Below, piece by piece: positions 61,095 to 64,000 of a DNA stretch of 64,000 nucleotides (position 1 is the first letter of the stretch; each line of letters opens with the position of its first letter). The DNA is from CAVSNH01 sp963729275. Its GTDB lineage: Bacteria; Actinomycetota; Acidimicrobiia; Acidimicrobiales; RAAP-2. The notes beneath the pieces were generated by a model. The model did no database searches, was not told the origin of the DNA, and worked only from the letters and a program-made list of their open reading frames with translations. Location: assembly GCA_963729275.1 (NCBI GenBank), contig CAVSNH010000003.1, positions 558,001 through 622,000 on the forward strand. The letters are read 5' to 3'. A program made the position numbers and the translations under genes.

Positions 61095-61822
61095 GTGACC
61101 ACTCGGCGGATCCAGATCCATCGGTCCACGGCACCACCGGGGAGGCGGTTACGTAGCCAAGGCACGGTCGCGTGCCTCCCACCACCAGGCCAGGCCGACG
61201 AGGCCGGGTCCGGTGTGGGCGATCATGACCGAGCTGAAGGGGGCCTCGAAGACCTCGCCGTCGGGCTGAGCGGCGGTAACCAGGGCCCGGAGCCGGGCGG
61301 CGGCCTCGGCCGCCTGGGCCTCGAGCACGGCAGCGTGAAGCACGGTGTCGGACCGGTCACGGGGTCGGGACTGGACCATGGCGGAGACCATGCGGTCGGT
61401 TGCGGCTCGCTCCGGGCCGGCAGCCGGGGTCGAACTCCCCCGGTCTTGAACTCGAACATGGCCCGCATGCCGAGGGACCGTCCGGCCCAGGCGGCAGCTC
61501 CCGGGACCCGGCCCGAGCCGGCCGTAGTCGAGGCTGGAGAGGGAGGTACCGGGTCTCACCGAAATCAAACATCGAGAGTTGGGCGGCGGTGGGCACGGGC
61601 AGGATGTGGACCTCGGCGCAGCCTCGGGCCTCGTCCAGGTCCCGCTTGGCCAACGCCGCGGTGGCGATCATCATCGAGCGCTGCATCATGTCGATGGCCC
61701 CACTCGGCAGGGAGCCGACCCCGTCGGCCATGGCCGGCAGCACATAGACCCGGGTGGCCCCGAGCTCGATGGCCTGGCTGACCGGCAGGTTGGCCAGCAC
61801 CCCGCCGTCCACCAGCATCCGG
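61095..61822 (-). pseudogene. Deleted duplicate of the flippase-DegV-patatin locus
   Basis: Three blocks match the 33-34 kb locus in the same order and orientation. 61095-61123 matches 33064-33092 in the LPG-synthase-like gene (one mismatch). About 61131-61546 matches 33240-33660, the DegV 3' part, with roughly the first 200 bases identical. About 61547-61820 matches 34199-34471 in the patatin gene. The intervening parts are deleted and the joints are abrupt. The DegV copy carries frameshifts and the patatin copy lacks the nucleophile region, so neither can be functional. Confidence 0.9.
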
Positions 61823-61830
61823 ACCCCAGG

Positions 61831-62273
61831 TCCGGTTGCTCGGTCGAGGTGTAGTACGGGAAGGGTGGAGTAGTACGGGAAGCCGGTTGGCAGCGGGTCC
61901 AAGAAATGGGCGATGACCTCGAGGACAACAGGGACAACCGGCGCGATGCTCGCGGTGTGACGGGTGCATTGGAGAGCCCTCTACTGACACAGAGTCTTGT
62001 CAGTGATCGGGAGGAGTTGTGCACTGACGACGAGGCCATCGTCGATTGGATTCCCGGGATCCCGAAGCCCGAGCCATGACCATGACCATGATCGCTCCCG
62101 TGAGTGCGCGTTGACGAGTTCGGTCGACCTCGTGTACCGGTGATCACGTCGCACTGAGCGCCATCTCAGAGGAGCCCGATGATTCTGCCCGCTTCCTATC
62201 GGAAAGCTGATCCCGGTGGAGGTCGACGGACTGCGGCATTACTGCGAGCGAGGACGACGCAGGAGCCGGTGAC
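61831..62273. other. Gap with a possible 57-codon open frame
   Basis: A plus-strand frame at 61906-62079 would encode an acidic 57-residue peptide (MGDDLEDNRDNRRDARGV at the start, DWIPGIPKPEP at the end). There is no ribosome binding site and no known family. GTAGTACGGGAAG is repeated in tandem near 61851-61882. The end contains the promoter region of the MFS gene. Confidence 0.3.
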
Positions 62274-63740
62274 GTGACCAGCGCGGGAGGCAACGGCGGT
62301 TCACCCCCCGCAGGCCCGGGAGGCGCGGGCCTGCGGGTGCCGCGCGCAGGCACTGCTCTTCTCGCCACCCTGGCGATGGCCCAGTTCATGGTCGTGCTCG
62401 ACTTCACGATCGTCAACGTCGCGCTGCCCTCGATACAGCGCGGCCTGCACGTCCCTACGACGACGCTCCAGTGGTTGGTGAGCGCCTATGCCGTCACCTT
62501 CGGCGGCTTCCTCCTCCTCGGCGGCCGGCTGGCCGACCTGTTCGGCCGGGCCAGGCTGTATCGGGTCGGGCTCTGCATCTTCGTCTTGGCCAGCATCTCC
62601 GGAGGGCTGGCGGTCGAGCCGAGGCTGTTGATCGCCTCCAGAGCCGTACAGGGGCTCGGCGCCTCGTTGCTGGCTCCGGCGGGGCTCTCCTTGCTCGTCA
62701 CGAGCTGGCCGGACGAGCAGCAGCGCAGCCACGCCCTCGGTATCTACGGGGCAGTTGCCTCGGCCGGCTTTGCCGCTGGCGCCGTGATCGGCGGCCTGCT
62801 CGTCGAGGTCAGTTGGCGCCTGGTGTTCTTCGTCAACGTCCCGGTGGGCGTGGTCCTGTTCGTTGCGTCCTGGCGCCTCCTGCCAGCCGATCCACCGCGC
62901 CGCTCCGGCAGCCTCGACGTCGCCGGAGCACTCGCCGCCACCGCCGGCGTGGCCTTGCTCGTGCTCGGCGTGACGCGGGTTGGCGACACCCTCCAGCCGA
63001 CGCAGCCCGCGGTGGCGGTGGGCGCCGGCCTCATCCTGCTCGTTGCGTTCGTCGTCCGGGAACGCAGGGCGACCGCGCCCCTTCTCAACCTCGACCTGCT
63101 CAAAGACCGGAGCATTCTCGGCGCCAACGCATGCCTGCTGGCCTACGGCGCCTGCAACGCCGGTGCAGTGCTACTCGTAACGCTCTACCTGCAGGAGGGC
63201 CGGGGCCTCCGGCCGCTTCAGACGGGGCTGTGCTTCATCCCGCAGGCGGTCGGGGCCTTCGCCTTGGCCGGTCCGGCATCGAAGCTCGTCCCCGCGCTCG
63301 GGCCTCGCCGCGCCCTCGCGGCCGGGTTGTCGCTCGGCCTGGTCGCTCTCGTCGGCTCTGCATTCAGCGTCGCCCGCGGTCCGCTGTTCGGGCTGCTCGC
63401 TTCCCTGTTCGTGATGGGGGTCTCGGCCCGCATCGTCCAGGTCGCCTCGACCCTGGCGGGGACAGCCGGGCCGGTGGCGGCCCGGGGCGAGGGCTCGGCC
63501 AGCGCAGTGCTGACCGCGTCGCGTCAGGTCGGCTCTGCGCTCGGCGTGGCCGTCGTGTCGGCAACCCTGGTCATTCTCCACGGGGACTGGAGCCACCGCA
63601 CGGCCGGAGCCCTGCTCGTCGCAGCCGTCTTCGCCTTCGTCGGCCTGCTCACGACCCGCGTCGTGCCGAGGGGACCGGCGCAGCCGCTCTTTTTGCGACT
63701 CGAGCACCTCTTCCCGCGCCACGCCGGCGGACTTCCCTGA
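62274..63740 (+). CDS. MFS transporter, DHA2 family (EmrB/QacA type)
   Basis: A 488-residue multidrug-type exporter from GTG 62274 with AGGAG upstream. About 14 hydrophobic segments; MVVLDFTIVNVALPSIQRGL is the classic DHA2 helix 1, LLGGRLADLFGRARLY the loop motif, and GLGASLLAPAGLSLL with WRLVFFVNVPVG the following signatures. Its N-terminus is Gly-rich. It sits between two degenerate duplicates and has no partner gene. The reading frame is intact, so it is probably functional, whatever recombined around it. Confidence 0.9.
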   Translation: MTSAGGNGGSPPAGPGGAGLRVPRAGTALLATLAMAQFMVVLDFTIVNVALPSIQRGLHVPTTTLQWLVSAYAVTFGGFLLLGGRLADLFGRARLYRVGLCIFVLASISGGLAVEPRLLIASRAVQGLGASLLAPAGLSLLVTSWPDEQQRSHALGIYGAVASAGFAAGAVIGGLLVEVSWRLVFFVNVPVGVVLFVASWRLLPADPPRRSGSLDVAGALAATAGVALLVLGVTRVGDTLQPTQPAVAVGAGLILLVAFVVRERRATAPLLNLDLLKDRSILGANACLLAYGACNAGAVLLVTLYLQEGRGLRPLQTGLCFIPQAVGAFALAGPASKLVPALGPRRALAAGLSLGLVALVGSAFSVARGPLFGLLASLFVMGVSARIVQVASTLAGTAGPVAARGEGSASAVLTASRQVGSALGVAVVSATLVILHGDWSHRTAGALLVAAVFAFVGLLTTRVVPRGPAQPLFLRLEHLFPRHAGGLP

Positions 63741-63837
63741 AACGGGATCGCCCGTCCCGCCCTTCGGGCTCGTCTTGCCCGGCTCCTTCGGCATCCGGCG
63801 AACCGGGCGGCTTTTGGGGCACCCGTCGCAGTAGATC

Positions 63838-64000
63838 CCCGTCGGAGCGCTGATGCAGGTGTCCGCCAGTGGGGTCGACCTCGGGACGTTCGGCTCGCAG
63901 GACTTGTCGCTGCCCGTCTGCCGCGGCTACGTGGTCATCCTCACTAGCCTCGGCACTGTTGGTACCGCTTCGACGCCCAGCAGGGGTGGGTCCTCCGATG
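63838..64000 (+). pseudogene. Decayed copy of the ABC-2 permease 3' end
   Basis: The last ~160 bases resemble 43436-43600: GTCGGAGCGCTGATG with GTCGGGGTGCTGATG, GGCTCGCAGGACT with GACTCGCAAGACT, and TTCGACGCCCAGCAGGG with TTCGACGCCCAGTAGGG. The copy has lost three bases in one place and one in another, and the stop codon TAG has become CAG. Similarity continues beyond the stop codon of the parent gene. It is cut by the window end. Confidence 0.8.

Noticed and set aside
61095..64000. Insertion sequence or integrative element explaining the duplicated fragments
   Set aside because: No transposase, integrase, terminal inverted repeats or target-site duplication could be found; simple recombination is the more economical account.

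Overview
The window is high-GC DNA, most likely from an uncultured or little-studied actinobacterium of the class Acidimicrobiia. The pointers are a secreted glycosidase ending in GGYWLVASDGGIFSFGD-type repeats that I associate with that class, an F420-type luciferase-like oxidoreductase, an ECF sigma factor with a zinc anti-sigma factor, and several genes that appear to be leaderless (a -10 box 6-7 nt before the start codon). I see no rRNA, tRNA, CRISPR array, intact insertion sequence or phage genes. The placement is inference from gene content, not from a marker gene.

Layout. 1-4.6 kb: sparse, with an SDR sugar-nucleotide epimerase and a GDP-mannose hydrolase-like Nudix protein. 4.8-9.0 kb: two exported glycosidases on the minus strand (GH5 with a repeat domain; GH27-like with a Tat signal). 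9.1-12.1 kb: MarR regulator divergent from a dienelactone hydrolase/MFS pair. 12.2-19.7 kb: a six-gene minus-strand operon for a membrane complex related to hydrogenase-4 and complex I (hyfC-E-F-G-I-B order). 19.9-25.5 kb: two lipoprotein hydrolases, TetR, aldo/keto reductase and a beta-hydroxyacid dehydrogenase. 25.6-27.0 kb: gene debris (MFS, SDR and flavoprotein pieces). 27.0-35.0 kb: an NHL propeller protein, then mostly membrane-lipid genes (PlsY-like, LPG-synthase-type flippase, patatin, DegV, two alpha/beta hydrolases). 35.1-40.3 kb: decayed universal stress protein, thiolase, OsmC, acetolactate synthase-like enzyme and a frameshifted desaturase. 41.4-45.6 kb: MarR-ABC exporter operon, then a divergent PhyH dioxygenase/LLM oxidoreductase pair. 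46-50.3 kb: anchored Pro/Ala-rich and COG4315 proteins beside an ECF sigma/anti-sigma pair. 51-60.9 kb: UBP zinc finger plus a three-domain cNMP/thioredoxin-reductase-like protein, lipase, broken pyruvate oxidase, two alpha/beta hydrolases, methyltransferase and MFS. 61-64 kb: degenerate copies of the 33-34 kb and 43 kb genes flanking an intact drug-type MFS gene.

The most interesting system is the 12.2-19.7 kb operon. Its large subunit has lost all four [NiFe]-site cysteines, and its small subunit has lost all four cysteines of the proximal [4Fe-4S] (N2-type) cluster. The small subunit instead carries a fused N-terminal half-ferredoxin whose four remaining cysteines are exactly those needed for one [4Fe-4S] cluster. 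With two antiporter-like subunits, a NuoH-like and a HyfE-like subunit retained, this is a non-hydrogenase ion-translocating complex of unknown electron chemistry, of the Ehr ('energy-converting hydrogenase related') type.

Three lesions (desaturase frameshift, pyruvate oxidase nonsense plus frameshift, Usp frameshift) could be real decay or assembly errors. They should be checked on reads before biological meaning is given to them.
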